Below, piece after piece: positions 1 to 8,700 of a stretch of 64,000 nt of DNA (position 1 is the stretch's first letter; each line of letters begins with the position of its first letter). Below the pieces are notes generated by a model that searched no databases, was not told where the DNA came from, and saw only the letters and a program-made list of their open reading frames with translations. The DNA comes from Hespellia stercorisuis DSM 15480 (lineage in GTDB: Bacteria; Bacillota; Clostridia; Lachnospirales; Lachnospiraceae). The translations under genes and the position numbers were made by a program. The DNA lies in assembly GCF_900142165.1 (NCBI RefSeq), contig NZ_FQZY01000011.1, positions 1-64,000 of the forward strand. The letters run 5' to 3'.

Positions 1-107
1 ACCAATTACCGAAATAATATCGCAAAACAGGTTTTAAAAATTCTCTGTTTTGTACAAAAATTAATTAGTTCCCCAAGGGGGTTCTGAACAGTTACAATAT
101 TTCATCA

Positions 108-257
108 TTACAGCTGATACCCGTAAATGTGATTGCTTATCGAAGCCAGTATGGAAGTGTAAATCCGGCATCTATTGTAGGGGCTGGGATCGTAGCTACG
201 GTGGTAAGCACATTGGTGGCGATGGCGTATTGCAAATTGATGGAGAATGCTGGATAG
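108..257 (+). pseudogene. 3' fragment of a spore maturation protein A-like gene
   Basis: About 49 codons stay open to a TAG at 255 and read LQLIPVNVIAYRSQYG then NPASIVGAGIVATVVS. This resembles the C-terminal end of SpmA-type nucleoside-recognition (Gate) membrane proteins of spore formers, as I remember that family. Upstream of about 108 the frame continues only to a stop at 66 and no longer looks like the family, so the rest of the gene is missing or interrupted. The fragment lies next to a decayed Tn916-type integrase, which suggests that a mobile element broke the gene. No start or ribosome-binding site is present, so it is a remnant. Confidence 0.6.
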
Positions 258-333
258 CGTAAGCTTCTGGCATTTTTACTATCGGTAGATACTTCACGCC
301 TCTTCGCATAAATTTTCATGTTTTGCCTTTGGA

Positions 334-355
334 AAGTGGTAAATAAGTGGTAAAT
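334..355. repeat. Two tandem 11-bp direct repeats next to the integrase remnant
   Basis: AAGTGGTAAAT occurs twice back to back (334-344 and 345-355), immediately past the stop of the integrase remnant. Tn916-family integrases bind short direct repeats (DR2 sites) through their N-terminal domain near the element end, so this pair probably marks that end. The repeats are seen directly; their role is inferred. Confidence 0.5.
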
Positions 356-358
356 TCT

Positions 359-511
359 TTACGCTATCAGACTTACCATTTCAGCTTTTACACCGTTCAG
401 TGACGCGTGGGCGTTCTGTTTGGCGTAAAGCTGGCACAGTGTCATTTCTTTGCCTACAGCGTCGATACCGTCTTCTAAGTCTTTGTGTATCTCCGCTTCT
501 TCTTTATAGTA
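359..511 (-). pseudogene. Internally deleted Tn916-family tyrosine integrase
   Basis: Read on the minus strand, the frame gives EIHKDLEDGIDAVGKEM then TLCQLYAKQNA, which closely matches the N-terminal arm-binding region of Tn916-type integrases. It then passes directly into HASLNGVKAEMVSLIA and a stop, which resembles the extreme C-terminus of the same family (HATxxxAxxEMxxL). The whole catalytic domain, with its Arg-His-Arg-Tyr residues, is missing, so this is a collapsed gene. No start codon is visible upstream. It shows that the neighbouring AT-rich segment was once part of a conjugative or mobilisable element. Confidence 0.7.
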
Positions 512-664
512 AACGAATTACAACATATCCTTGATACTGTTAGTGAAAAAGAATTGCAGAAAAAATGAAGAACTTGAAATTTTGTGGATAATTAAAAGAA
601 GATTTTTTTTATAAAACAGAACGTATTTTATATCCATTATTCTTATGTGTACATTATGTTAGAA

Positions 665-693
665 TTGACAAAACGACACACGTGTTGTATAAT
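665..693 (+). promoter_or_regulatory. Consensus sigma-A promoter of the tetR-GNAT operon
   Basis: A perfect -35 TTGACA (665-670) and -10 TATAAT (688-693) are separated by exactly 17 bp. The spacer contains ACACGTGT, an 8-bp palindrome preceded by the half-site CGACAC that also occurs in the larger downstream palindrome. The expected start of transcription lies near 700. Confidence 0.9.
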
Positions 694-699
694 TTGAAA

Positions 700-721
700 A
701 AAGCGACACATGTGTCGCTTT
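700..721. promoter_or_regulatory. 22-bp perfect palindrome, likely TetR operator
   Basis: The half-site AAAGCGACACA at 700-710 is followed directly by its exact reverse complement at 711-721. It sits at the expected transcription start of the tetR promoter, and a related site lies inside the promoter spacer. Both sites share CGACACA. This is the usual arrangement for TetR-family autorepression. An in-frame ATG at 710 falls inside this palindrome, which argues against it as the tetR start. Confidence 0.75.
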
Positions 722-733
722 GAAGGAGGGAAT

Positions 734-1336
734 ATGGGAAAAAAGGGGCTTGATACAAAAGAGCATATTAAAAAAATAGCATATCAACTTTTTGTGGATA
801 AGGGTTTTAAAGAAGTTACAATGAAAGATATTTGTGATAATGCAGGATTAAGTCGAGGAGGTCTATATCGTTACTATGAAAGTACCGAACAAATTTTCTC
901 GGAAATCATTTCTTCATTTCTTACGGTACAAAACACGGAATTGCAAGAACAAATTGACAATAATATTTCGGCGATTGATATTTTAAATCAGTTGCTTGAA
1001 AAGTATCGTTTGGAAATGTTAGACGCGAGAAATTCTTTGAGCCTTGCTATCTGTGAATATTTTAGCAAAAAAAGGATTGAAGAAAATGATAATTTACTAT
1101 CGCAACAATATCAAATGTCTTTTTCGTCATGGGATAGGTTAATACAGTATGGGATTTTGCGTGGCGATTTTAGACAGGTTGATAGTAGGACTATCTTTGA
1201 TCTTATTCTTTTTTCTTATCAAGGTGTACGAATGTATAGTCTGTTGATGAATATATCGGAGGACATACCACAAAGAATTATTAAACAGATACAGAGTTTG
1301 TTGATACCTGTACAAAAATTGGAGGAATATAAATGA
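734..1336 (+). CDS. TetR/AcrR family transcriptional regulator
   Basis: This 200-residue protein has an N-terminal TetR DNA-binding domain (about residues 10-55) with helix-turn-helix core KDICDNAGLSRGGLYRYYES. The C-terminal helical region, presumably ligand binding, resembles nothing I can name. The ATG at 734 is chosen over the one at 710 because AAGGAGGG (723-730) lies just upstream of it and 710 is inside the operator palindrome. The stop overlaps the next gene as ATGA, so the two are translationally coupled. The gene is AT-rich compared with the genes from 2075 onward. It probably represses its own operon through the palindromes around 674-721. Confidence 0.88.
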   Translation: MGKKGLDTKEHIKKIAYQLFVDKGFKEVTMKDICDNAGLSRGGLYRYYESTEQIFSEIISSFLTVQNTELQEQIDNNISAIDILNQLLEKYRLEMLDARNSLSLAICEYFSKKRIEENDNLLSQQYQMSFSSWDRLIQYGILRGDFRQVDSRTIFDLILFSYQGVRMYSLLMNISEDIPQRIIKQIQSLLIPVQKLEEYK

Positions 1337-1863
1337 ATAGCATAAATGAGATTATTTTAGTAAAGCCTACTAAAGATATGGAAATAGCTGCCCTTGAATA
1401 CCGAAAAGAACATTTTGATTATGGAGAAAGAATAATTAACGGAAGTGAGTTGTTTGACCAAATAGAAGATTATGATGAATGGCTCGAAAAAGTGACCGCT
1501 AATTCAAAGGAAGAAACGGTTTCAAATGATTGGGTTTTAACAGATACATTTTTTGCTTTGAGACAATTTGACAATCGTATTGTCGGAATTGTAGATTTGA
1601 GATATGAATTAAATGATTTTTTGAAAGATTTTGGTCACTGTGGTTATAGCGTAAGACCATCAGAACGTCAAAAGGGATATGCAACCAGAATGTTATCAAA
1701 GATTTGTCAAATCGCTAGTCAACATGGATTAAAAGAATTACAATTATCTGTTGAAAAAAACAATCTTCCATCTGTTAAAACTATTTTGAAAAATGGTGGA
1801 GTTTATCAGCGAAGTTTCGTCGTAGATTCAGAAATAGCAGATGTCTATCATATAAATTTGTAG
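1333..1863 (+). CDS. GNAT family N-acetyltransferase
   Basis: This 176-residue protein contains the GNAT acetyl-CoA binding core: GYSVRPSERQKGYATRML (about residues 100-117) is the V/I-R-P-x-x-R-x-x-G-x-A motif A, and a LQLSVEKNNLPSVKTILKNGG stretch is motif B. It likely transfers an acetyl group from acetyl-CoA to a small molecule or a protein; the substrate cannot be read from sequence. It overlaps tetR by 4 bases, so the regulator probably responds to a compound that this enzyme modifies, as in drug-acetylation pairs. AT-rich codon use matches tetR and suggests joint transfer. Confidence 0.87.
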   Translation: MNSINEIILVKPTKDMEIAALEYRKEHFDYGERIINGSELFDQIEDYDEWLEKVTANSKEETVSNDWVLTDTFFALRQFDNRIVGIVDLRYELNDFLKDFGHCGYSVRPSERQKGYATRMLSKICQIASQHGLKELQLSVEKNNLPSVKTILKNGGVYQRSFVVDSEIADVYHINL

Positions 1864-2074
1864 GAAACCCTTTTGAAAACGTAAACTGTACAAATTATTA
1901 ATTTTTAAGAAGGTGTTATATGCAAAATGTAAAAGAGCAGAGAGAATGTATACTTTACTATTTTTTACGTCAATGCTAAAATGGTAATTGCTTACAACAG
2001 CAGGCGTTTCGACACCGGTTGTAAAAACAGACATTATTATAGAAGAAAAATAGAAGAAAAGAGGAGAACTCAAA
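1864..2074. other. Intergenic segment with a 19-codon ORF
   Basis: After the GNAT gene, GAAGGTGTTAT precedes an ATG at 1921 that opens a very short frame (MQNVKEQRECILYYFLRQC, then stop). It has a plausible ribosome-binding site but no recognisable family, and may be the start of a truncated gene. GAGGAG near 2060 serves the following yfcE-like gene. The boundary between AT-rich and ordinary composition lies here. Confidence 0.35.
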
Positions 2075-2620
2075 ATGAAATTGATGATTGCATCCGATAT
2101 ACACGGATCTGCATATTACTGCAGAAAAATGATAGAAGCTTTTGAAAATGAGAAGGCAGACAGACTGCTTCTTCTGGGAGACATCCTTTACCATGGCCCG
2201 CGCAATGACCTGCCGAAGGATTACAATCCGAAGGAGGTTCTTGCGATGCTGAACGGAATCAAAGAAAATATCATGTGTGTCAGAGGAAACTGTGATGCTG
2301 AGGTGGACCAGATGGTTCTGGAATTTCCAATCATGGCAGAATATAGTATTCTGGAGCTGGGTGGCAGCACGATTTACGCTACACACGGACATATTCATAA
2401 TCCGGAGAACCCGCCTATGTTAAAACAGGGAGACATCCTACTGAACGGGCATACTCATGTGCCGGTGTGTGAGGACAAGGGCAGATTTATCTACATGAAT
2501 CCGGGATCTGTTTCGATTCCGAAAGAAAACTCGGCACACTGCTATATGATATATGAAGGAAAATTCATCTGGAAAGACGTAGAAACCGGAGCGGTGCTTG
2601 AAATCGGCGGATCGATGTGA
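2075..2620 (+). CDS. yfcE: YfcE/MJ0936-type metallophosphodiesterase
   Basis: This 181-residue protein has all calcineurin-like phosphoesterase motifs in order: SDIHGS (D8, H10), LLGDIL (D36), RGNCD, THGH and NGHTHVP. The length and motif order fit YfcE, a manganese-dependent phosphodiesterase whose physiological substrate is unknown. It is cytosolic, with no signal or membrane segments. The ATG follows a GAGGAG site. It is the first gene of ordinary composition after the AT-rich island. The 146-bp gap to metG holds an ACTAAGG/CCTTAGT stem (about 2692-2730) but no recognisable T-box or SAM riboswitch. Confidence 0.9.
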   Translation: MKLMIASDIHGSAYYCRKMIEAFENEKADRLLLLGDILYHGPRNDLPKDYNPKEVLAMLNGIKENIMCVRGNCDAEVDQMVLEFPIMAEYSILELGGSTIYATHGHIHNPENPPMLKQGDILLNGHTHVPVCEDKGRFIYMNPGSVSIPKENSAHCYMIYEGKFIWKDVETGAVLEIGGSM

Positions 2621-2766
2621 TACTATTTTATTTTAGAATACATGAAGCAGATGCGATCAATGCGGAGTTTGACCGTGGCATCCGCTTAAGTACTAAGGTT
2701 TCTCCCTGCTTTGGAGGACACCTCCTTAGTGCATATTATGGAAAGCGAAAGTGAGGAAACAAGAGG

Positions 2767-4683
2767 ATGGATAAGGGAAAATATTACATTACAACCGCGA
2801 TTGCATACACATCCGGCAAGCCACATATCGGAAACAGCTATGAGATCGTGCTTGCAGATGCGATTGCAAGATATAAGAGGAGTCAGGGGTATGATGTCTT
2901 CTTTCAGACAGGGACAGATGAGCATGGACAGAAGATTGAACTGAAGGCAGAGGAGGCTGGAATAACCCCAAAAGAATTTGTGGATAATGTTGCAGGACAG
3001 ATCAGGGAGATCTGGGATTTGATGGACACTTCTTACGACAAGTTTATCCGTACGACCGATGCTGATCATGAGGCTCAGGTTCAGAAGATTTTCAAGAAAC
3101 TGTATGACCAGGGAGATATTTACAAGGGACATTACGAAGGCCTGTATTGCACACCGTGTGAGTCTTTCTTTACAGAATCCCAGCTTGTGGACGGCAAATG
3201 TCCGGACTGCGGCCGTGAGGTGCAGCCAGCACAGGAAGAAGCGTATTTTTTCAAGATGAGTAAGTATGCGGACCGCCTGATTGAGCACATTAATACACAT
3301 CCGGAGTTTATACAGCCGGTTTCCAGAAAAAATGAAATGATGAATAACTTCTTACTACCGGGACTGCAGGATCTGTGTGTGTCGAGAACGTCATTCAAGT
3401 GGGGAATCCAGGTGGATTTTGATCCGAAGCATGTGGTTTATGTGTGGCTGGATGCACTGACAAACTACATTACCGGAATCGGATATGACTGTGATGGCAA
3501 TCACACTGAGCAGTTCAAGAGGGACTGGCCGGCTGACTTACATCTGATCGGAAAAGATATCATTCGTTTCCATACCATTTACTGGCCAATCTTCCTGATG
3601 GCACTGGATCTTCCGCTGCCAAAGCAGATCTTCGGGCATCCGTGGCTTCTTCAGGGAGACGGTAAGATGAGTAAATCGAAAGGAAATGTACTGTACGCGG
3701 ACGAGCTGGTTGATTTCTTCGGCGTGGACGCTGTGCGCTATTTTGTTCTTCACGAGATGCCGTTTGAGAATGACGGAGTCATCTCCTGGGAATTGATGGT
3801 GGAGCGTCTCAATTCAGATCTTGCAAATACACTGGGGAATCTGGTAAACCGTACAGTTTCCATGACGAATAAATATTTCGGCGGAACGGTGACTGATAAA
3901 GGTGCTGTGGCAGACCAGGCGGATATTGATGCGAATCTGGCAGCGGTGACGGCGAATACAGCGGTTGTTGTAGAGAAAAAGATGGATGAACTTCGCGTGG
4001 CAGATGCGATTACAGAGATCTTCAACCTCTTCAAACGCTGCAACAAATACATTGACGAGACGACACCGTGGGTGCTTGCAAAGGATGAGGCCACAAAGGA
4101 CAGACTGGAGACGGTACTGTTCAATCTGATTAAGAGCATCTCCGAGGGTGCGAAGCTGTTGGCATCCTTTATGCCGACAACCAGTGAGAAGATTCTTGCA
4201 CAGCTTGGAGATGGTCATGTGACAGATTCACCGGAGATTCTGTTTGCAAGACTGGATCTGGAGGAAGTTTTGAAAAAAGTCGAGGAGCTCCACCCGGCAG
4301 TTGAAGAGACGGCAGAAGCAGGGGAAAGCGAAGAAGTAATAGATATAGAAGATAAACCGGAGATCACGTTCGATGATTTCGGGACAATGCAGTTCCAGGT
4401 GGGTGAAATCATTGCCTGCGAGGAAGTTCCGAAGTCCAGAAAGCTGTTGTGTTCTCAGGTGAAAGTGGGAAGTAAGGTAAAACAGATCGTGTCCGGAATC
4501 AAGGCGCACTATACTGCGGAGGAGATGGTCGGCAAGAAGGTGATGGTTCTTGTGAATCTGAAACCGGCGAAGCTTGCGGGTGTGTTGTCTGAGGGAATGC
4601 TGCTGTGCGCGGAGGATGCCGAAGGGAATCTGGCACTGATGACACCGGAGAAAGAGATGCCGGCGGGCGCTGAAATCTGTTAG
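2767..4683 (+). CDS. metG: Methionyl-tRNA synthetase with C-terminal tRNA-binding domain
   Basis: A 638-residue class I aminoacyl-tRNA synthetase that charges tRNA-Met. The HIGH-type signature is KPHIGN (about 18-23) and the second is KMSKS (about 300-304). A zinc-knuckle pair CTPC...CPDC starts near residue 128, as in metal-binding MetRS forms. The last ~105 residues, starting near FGTMQFQVGEI, form the dimerising OB-fold tRNA-binding domain. Length and architecture are normal for Firmicutes. The gene begins right after the CCTTAGT stem and appears to be transcribed on its own or with yfcE. Confidence 0.97.
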   Translation: MDKGKYYITTAIAYTSGKPHIGNSYEIVLADAIARYKRSQGYDVFFQTGTDEHGQKIELKAEEAGITPKEFVDNVAGQIREIWDLMDTSYDKFIRTTDADHEAQVQKIFKKLYDQGDIYKGHYEGLYCTPCESFFTESQLVDGKCPDCGREVQPAQEEAYFFKMSKYADRLIEHINTHPEFIQPVSRKNEMMNNFLLPGLQDLCVSRTSFKWGIQVDFDPKHVVYVWLDALTNYITGIGYDCDGNHTEQFKRDWPADLHLIGKDIIRFHTIYWPIFLMALDLPLPKQIFGHPWLLQGDGKMSKSKGNVLYADELVDFFGVDAVRYFVLHEMPFENDGVISWELMVERLNSDLANTLGNLVNRTVSMTNKYFGGTVTDKGAVADQADIDANLAAVTANTAVVVEKKMDELRVADAITEIFNLFKRCNKYIDETTPWVLAKDEATKDRLETVLFNLIKSISEGAKLLASFMPTTSEKILAQLGDGHVTDSPEILFARLDLEEVLKKVEELHPAVEETAEAGESEEVIDIEDKPEITFDDFGTMQFQVGEIIACEEVPKSRKLLCSQVKVGSKVKQIVSGIKAHYTAEEMVGKKVMVLVNLKPAKLAGVLSEGMLLCAEDAEGNLALMTPEKEMPAGAEIC

Positions 4684-4920
4684 GGGGATTTGGCGATAGG
4701 CTCTGCGGCGCGTCCGCCCCATAAGGGATACGCGCCGTCTGCGGTATCGGAAGGTTGAAGGCTGTGGTGTGTCCGGGAAAAGTGGTTCTGGAAAGAATGG
4801 CATGGAGCAGATGAATTATGCGCATATCGGGAAGAACGGACGCGAAAACATTGAATTGTCAGAAAATTACAAGAATAACACACAATTAAGCGCTTTATTA
4901 AAAAATAATGCTAAAGTGTA
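4684..4920. other. Gap downstream of metG
   Basis: GC-rich at first, with a short stem GGCGCGT...ACGCGCC (about 4709-4737) that could slow transcription but lacks a T run. No ORF with a ribosome-binding site is seen. It becomes AT-rich just before the promoter at 4921. Confidence 0.4.
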
Positions 4921-4949
4921 TTGACAAATAAAAAGCCCTATGATATTAT
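4921..4949 (+). promoter_or_regulatory. Strong sigma-A-like promoter without an obvious downstream gene
   Basis: TTGACA (4921-4926), a 17-bp spacer and TATTAT (4944-4949). It points into a stretch of nearly 700 bp with no normal gene that ends in an intrinsic terminator at 5615-5650. It may drive a small peptide gene or a non-coding RNA, or it may be left over from a decayed gene. Confidence 0.7.
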
Positions 4950-5075
4950 GTAGTCAACCCAAAGAGATAGTGGAAAATTTAAAAAACAGTTTTAGATTTT
5001 TCACACAAAAAGGGTCTATAGCTTATTGAGTATATCACTTGATAAGTAAAATTATAGAAAGAGAGGTCTAAACCA

Positions 5076-5162
5076 GTGGATAGTATTTCATCTCAAATTC
5101 AATATGTTAGTGGTTCGGCAGATGTAAGTTCCTGTGAACAAGGCCTTTACCATATATTTTAA
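5076..5162 (+). CDS. Possible 28-residue peptide ORF
   Basis: A GTG at 5076 follows GAGAGGT and opens MDSISSQIQYVSGSADVSSC then EQGLYHIF before a stop. It is the first frame with a plausible ribosome-binding site downstream of the 4921 promoter. No family is recognised. Composition is AT-rich, and frames further downstream (for example a 41-codon frame from GTG 5288) are interrupted. It could be a genuine small peptide or the 5' end of a pseudogene. Confidence 0.3.
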   Translation: MDSISSQIQYVSGSADVSSCEQGLYHIF

Positions 5163-5614
5163 AATCCAGTAAAAAAATTATAAGAAATCGAAATCAGAGA
5201 GATTATAAGCTGGACAATAAGATTTAAACATTTGCGAACATATTGAAAAACAAAAGTAACCACAATAACCAAAGTTAAGTTTAAGAGGTGTGTAAAGAAA
5301 CACGGATTAAACAATTGTTTTACAAAAGCATCAAAATTGTTATAGAAGAAGTAGTTTCTAATTGCTGGAATTCCAAGGAGAAGGGACTGCAGGAATTGAA
5401 AATTACAGGATGAATAACATAGTGTGATGTGAAAAAGTAAAGCGATATTGCAGATAATAATCGGTAGCTTTGAGTTATAATAATCCATTTGTGAAGATGT
5501 TCATTAGATTTGATCGGAGAACATATTGAAGAATGGAAATAAAGGTCTTTGCAGGAACTAAAATCGAAAAAACCTCTGATTAATAAAGGGAATAATAAAA
5601 TTGAATATAAAAAA
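5163..5614. other. AT-rich non-coding or decayed segment
   Basis: No frame longer than about 40 codons has both a start and a ribosome-binding site on the plus strand. The longer minus-strand frames have low-complexity hydrophobic translations and no start signals. The segment sits between a promoter and a terminator that face the same way, so it is probably transcribed. It could be an RNA or the remains of a gene. Confidence 0.4.
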
Positions 5615-5650
5615 AATGCACTTTCAAAGAAAATTGGAAGTGCATTTTTT
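5615..5650 (+). terminator. Intrinsic terminator
   Basis: AATGCACTT (5615-5623) pairs exactly with AAGTGCATT (5638-5646) across a 14-nt loop and runs into a T tract. It closes the transcription unit that begins at the 4921 promoter. Confidence 0.85.
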
Positions 5651-5751
5651 GACATTAAGGGGCGTATATGATACACTATTGAGGTAAATAATTACATATA
5701 TTACCTGTTTTACAGATGATGAATAATAATAATTAATATGAGGTGAGTGCT

Positions 5752-8700
5752 GTGGATAAGTACGAATACAAGCTGAAAACAGAACAGATGCTCGAGCTGG
5801 CTGGCGATGGGGAGTTTGAGAAGGCTGCGGAGATAGCAGAGTCCATTGACTGGCGGCGGGTGAAAAATGCGTCTATGCTTCTTTCTGTCAGTGATATTTA
5901 TGAGGCGATAGGAAATTATAAGAAGTGTTATGGCATTCTCAAGATTGCTTATGAACGGGCATCCGGAGGAAGAAAGGTTGTGTATCGTCTGGGAGACCTG
6001 TCTATTCGGCTTAAGAATATTGACAGAGCGATTGAGTATTACGATGAATTTATTGAAATTGCTCCAAAGGATCCGAACCAGTACATTTTGCGATACAAAA
6101 TTCTGAGAGCACAGAACGCACCGGTAGAGGAACAGATAGAGTCACTGGAAGAATTTAAAAAAGCGGAATACATTGAAGAGTGGGCATATGAGCTGGCTAA
6201 GCTATATCAAGAGGCGGGAATGACAGCAGAATGCCTGGAGGAATGCGATGATTTGATTCTGTGGTTCAGTGAGGGGCGGTATGTGTATCAGGCCATGGAA
6301 CTCAAGATGCAATACAAGCCGCTGACACCGTCCCAATTGGAAAAGTACAATCACCGTTATGATAATAAGGAAGCAACTACAGGACCTGTGGTTGCCAGGC
6401 CCGCAGCAAGATCAGGTTTTGCGCCGGTACCTAAAAAAACAGAGGCGGAGGAGCCAGAGCTGGAAGAACCGGGGAATCAGAGAGCGAATATAGGAGATAT
6501 ACAGGAACTGGTGGCGCCGGAATTGATGGAAATGGATCTGATGGAATCGCAGCAGGAGGAGCCGGAAGTTAGAGAGCCGAAAACGATGGAAGTAGACTCG
6601 ATTGAATCAGCGTTAGCGGGACTGGGGGTAATAGAACCGATAGTGAAGGATGACTTCGAGGAGGAACCGAAGGAGCCAGAGGAGCCAGCGGTACCGAAAG
6701 AAGAAATCGAGGGAGATGAACTCGATGATGGACTCTGGGAGGAACCGGAGGAAGAGGAAGAGCCGGAGACCGTGAAAAAGAAATCTCCTATATTTGGGGC
6801 AACGATGGCGCTGAGCGAAGCAATTGAGAATTTAGTGCATGGGGTGACGAAATTCAGAGCGGAATTTCATGAGCATGAAGAAGAACGCGGGGAAGAAAAA
6901 GACGAGTCAGATGATGATTATATGGATGACCGTTACGAAGATGACGGTTATGAAGACGATGGTTATGTAGTGGGCGATCACACTGACGACGAATATGAAG
7001 ACGATGATTACGAAGTGGATGGCGAAGTGAAAGATAATGCTTCAGAACGGAAGAGGTCTAAGAAAACTTCTTCGAAAGCTGCTGAAGAAGAAAAATCACA
7101 GACGAAGGCTGCTGAGGCCGAAAATATTCCGAACGGAAAAGCTCCGAAGAGGAAAGCTTCGAAGAACGCAAGTCGCAAATTAAAGATAGATGAGGAACCT
7201 GTTGAAGTAAAAAAGGCAGACCGGAGAACAATATTGGATGCTCCGACGATGAGGCTGCCGGATGTAGAGGATGCATTGGAAAAATTGAAAGCAGAAAAAG
7301 CAAAAAAAGATACATCGCAGTTTAGGATTCCGGCCACTGACGATATTGTAGAGGAAGTAGTTGAGAAGACACCGGAAGAAGAAATTGCAGGTCAGCTGAG
7401 TCTGGAAGACATTCTGTCAGATTGGGATGCACAGGCAGAGAAGGAAGAAGTCAAAACAGAGACAGAGAAACCTGCGGTTGATTCAGTACTGCCGGAAGAC
7501 ATTCAGAGAATGATTGATGAGATTGAAAGTCTCGGTCAGACAGTGCCGGAAGAAGAGACGGCTATGGATGAAGAAGCTGGGATTGCAATTGCGCAGGAGA
7601 CGGCGGTTGTGTCCGATGAGGACGAAACCGGCTACGAAGATGCCACAGATGAGTATGGCGAAGCCGGCGAACCGGAAGATGGCAGTGTCGAGTATGACGA
7701 TGCAGACGGCGTTGAAGAAGACAGCGACGAGTACGACGATGCAGACGATTTTGAAGATGACAGCGACGAGTATGAAGATGACTTTGATGACGCAGATGAG
7801 TATGACGATGCGGAAGATTTTGAAGATGACGCAGACGAGTACGACGAAGCTGATGAATATGATGATGACGCGGATGAGTACGACGAAGACGAATATGAAG
7901 ACGACAGCGACGAGTACGACGAAGACGAATATGAAGACGACAGCGACGAGTACGACGAAGACGAGTATGAAGACGACAGCGACGAGTACGACGAAGACGA
8001 GTATGAAGACGACAGCGATGAGTACGACGAAGACGAGTATGAAGACGACAGCGATGAGTACGACGAAGACGAATATGAAGACGACAGCGATGAGTACGAC
8101 GATGACGAGTATGAAGACGACAGCGATGAATACGATGACGACTTTGATGACGCTGACGAATACGATGATGCAGAGGATTTTGAAGATGAAGCCGATGATG
8201 ATTTCGAAGATCAGGATGACTTTGACGATTTAGAGGAAGAGGATTTTGATGACTTTGACGAAGAGGATGACTTGGGAATAATGGATGACCTTGAGGCGAA
8301 GATTGAGAAACAGACTGCAAAGAGCAGGCCGGTACTGGATGACAGAGAAATCGACGATGACGATCTGCCGGACTTGCTATCTTCGACCACGCCGCTGAGC
8401 AGAAAAGAAACAGCGAAGCTGATTGCAACAGGAAAGACCGCGCCTCTTCCGCTGGATGAGATTTCTAACGCACTGTCAATGTCTGATACAGGATTTATCG
8501 TTCATGGCCGCTATGATCTTGAGTCACAGAGCGGAATCGGAACCCGCGCCGGTCTGACGGATGAGCAGAAGAAATTATTCTCCTACTTTGTACCGGTCAG
8601 AGGTATGAGCGAGCAGCTCGTGGACGTGCTGGAGCATGACAAACACTGCACCAATAGAAATGGAACTTCCTCGACCGGAAATCTTCTGATTATCGGACGT

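Noticed and set aside
2621-2766. T-box or SAM riboswitch before metG
   Set aside because: Only an ACTAAGG/CCTTAGT stem is present; no T-box sequence, specifier loop or S-box core is seen, and no T-run terminator.
4709-4737. Terminator of metG
   Set aside because: The GGCGCGT/ACGCGCC stem is short and has no T tract.
7873-8124. CRISPR-like array
   Set aside because: The 36-bp units abut without spacers and code for protein; no cas genes are near.
7562-8428. Long open frames in other phases across the acidic repeat
   Set aside because: They arise because the repeat unit is a multiple of three and lacks stops in several phases. Products are Arg/His-only or Thr/Met-only, with no starts or ribosome-binding sites.
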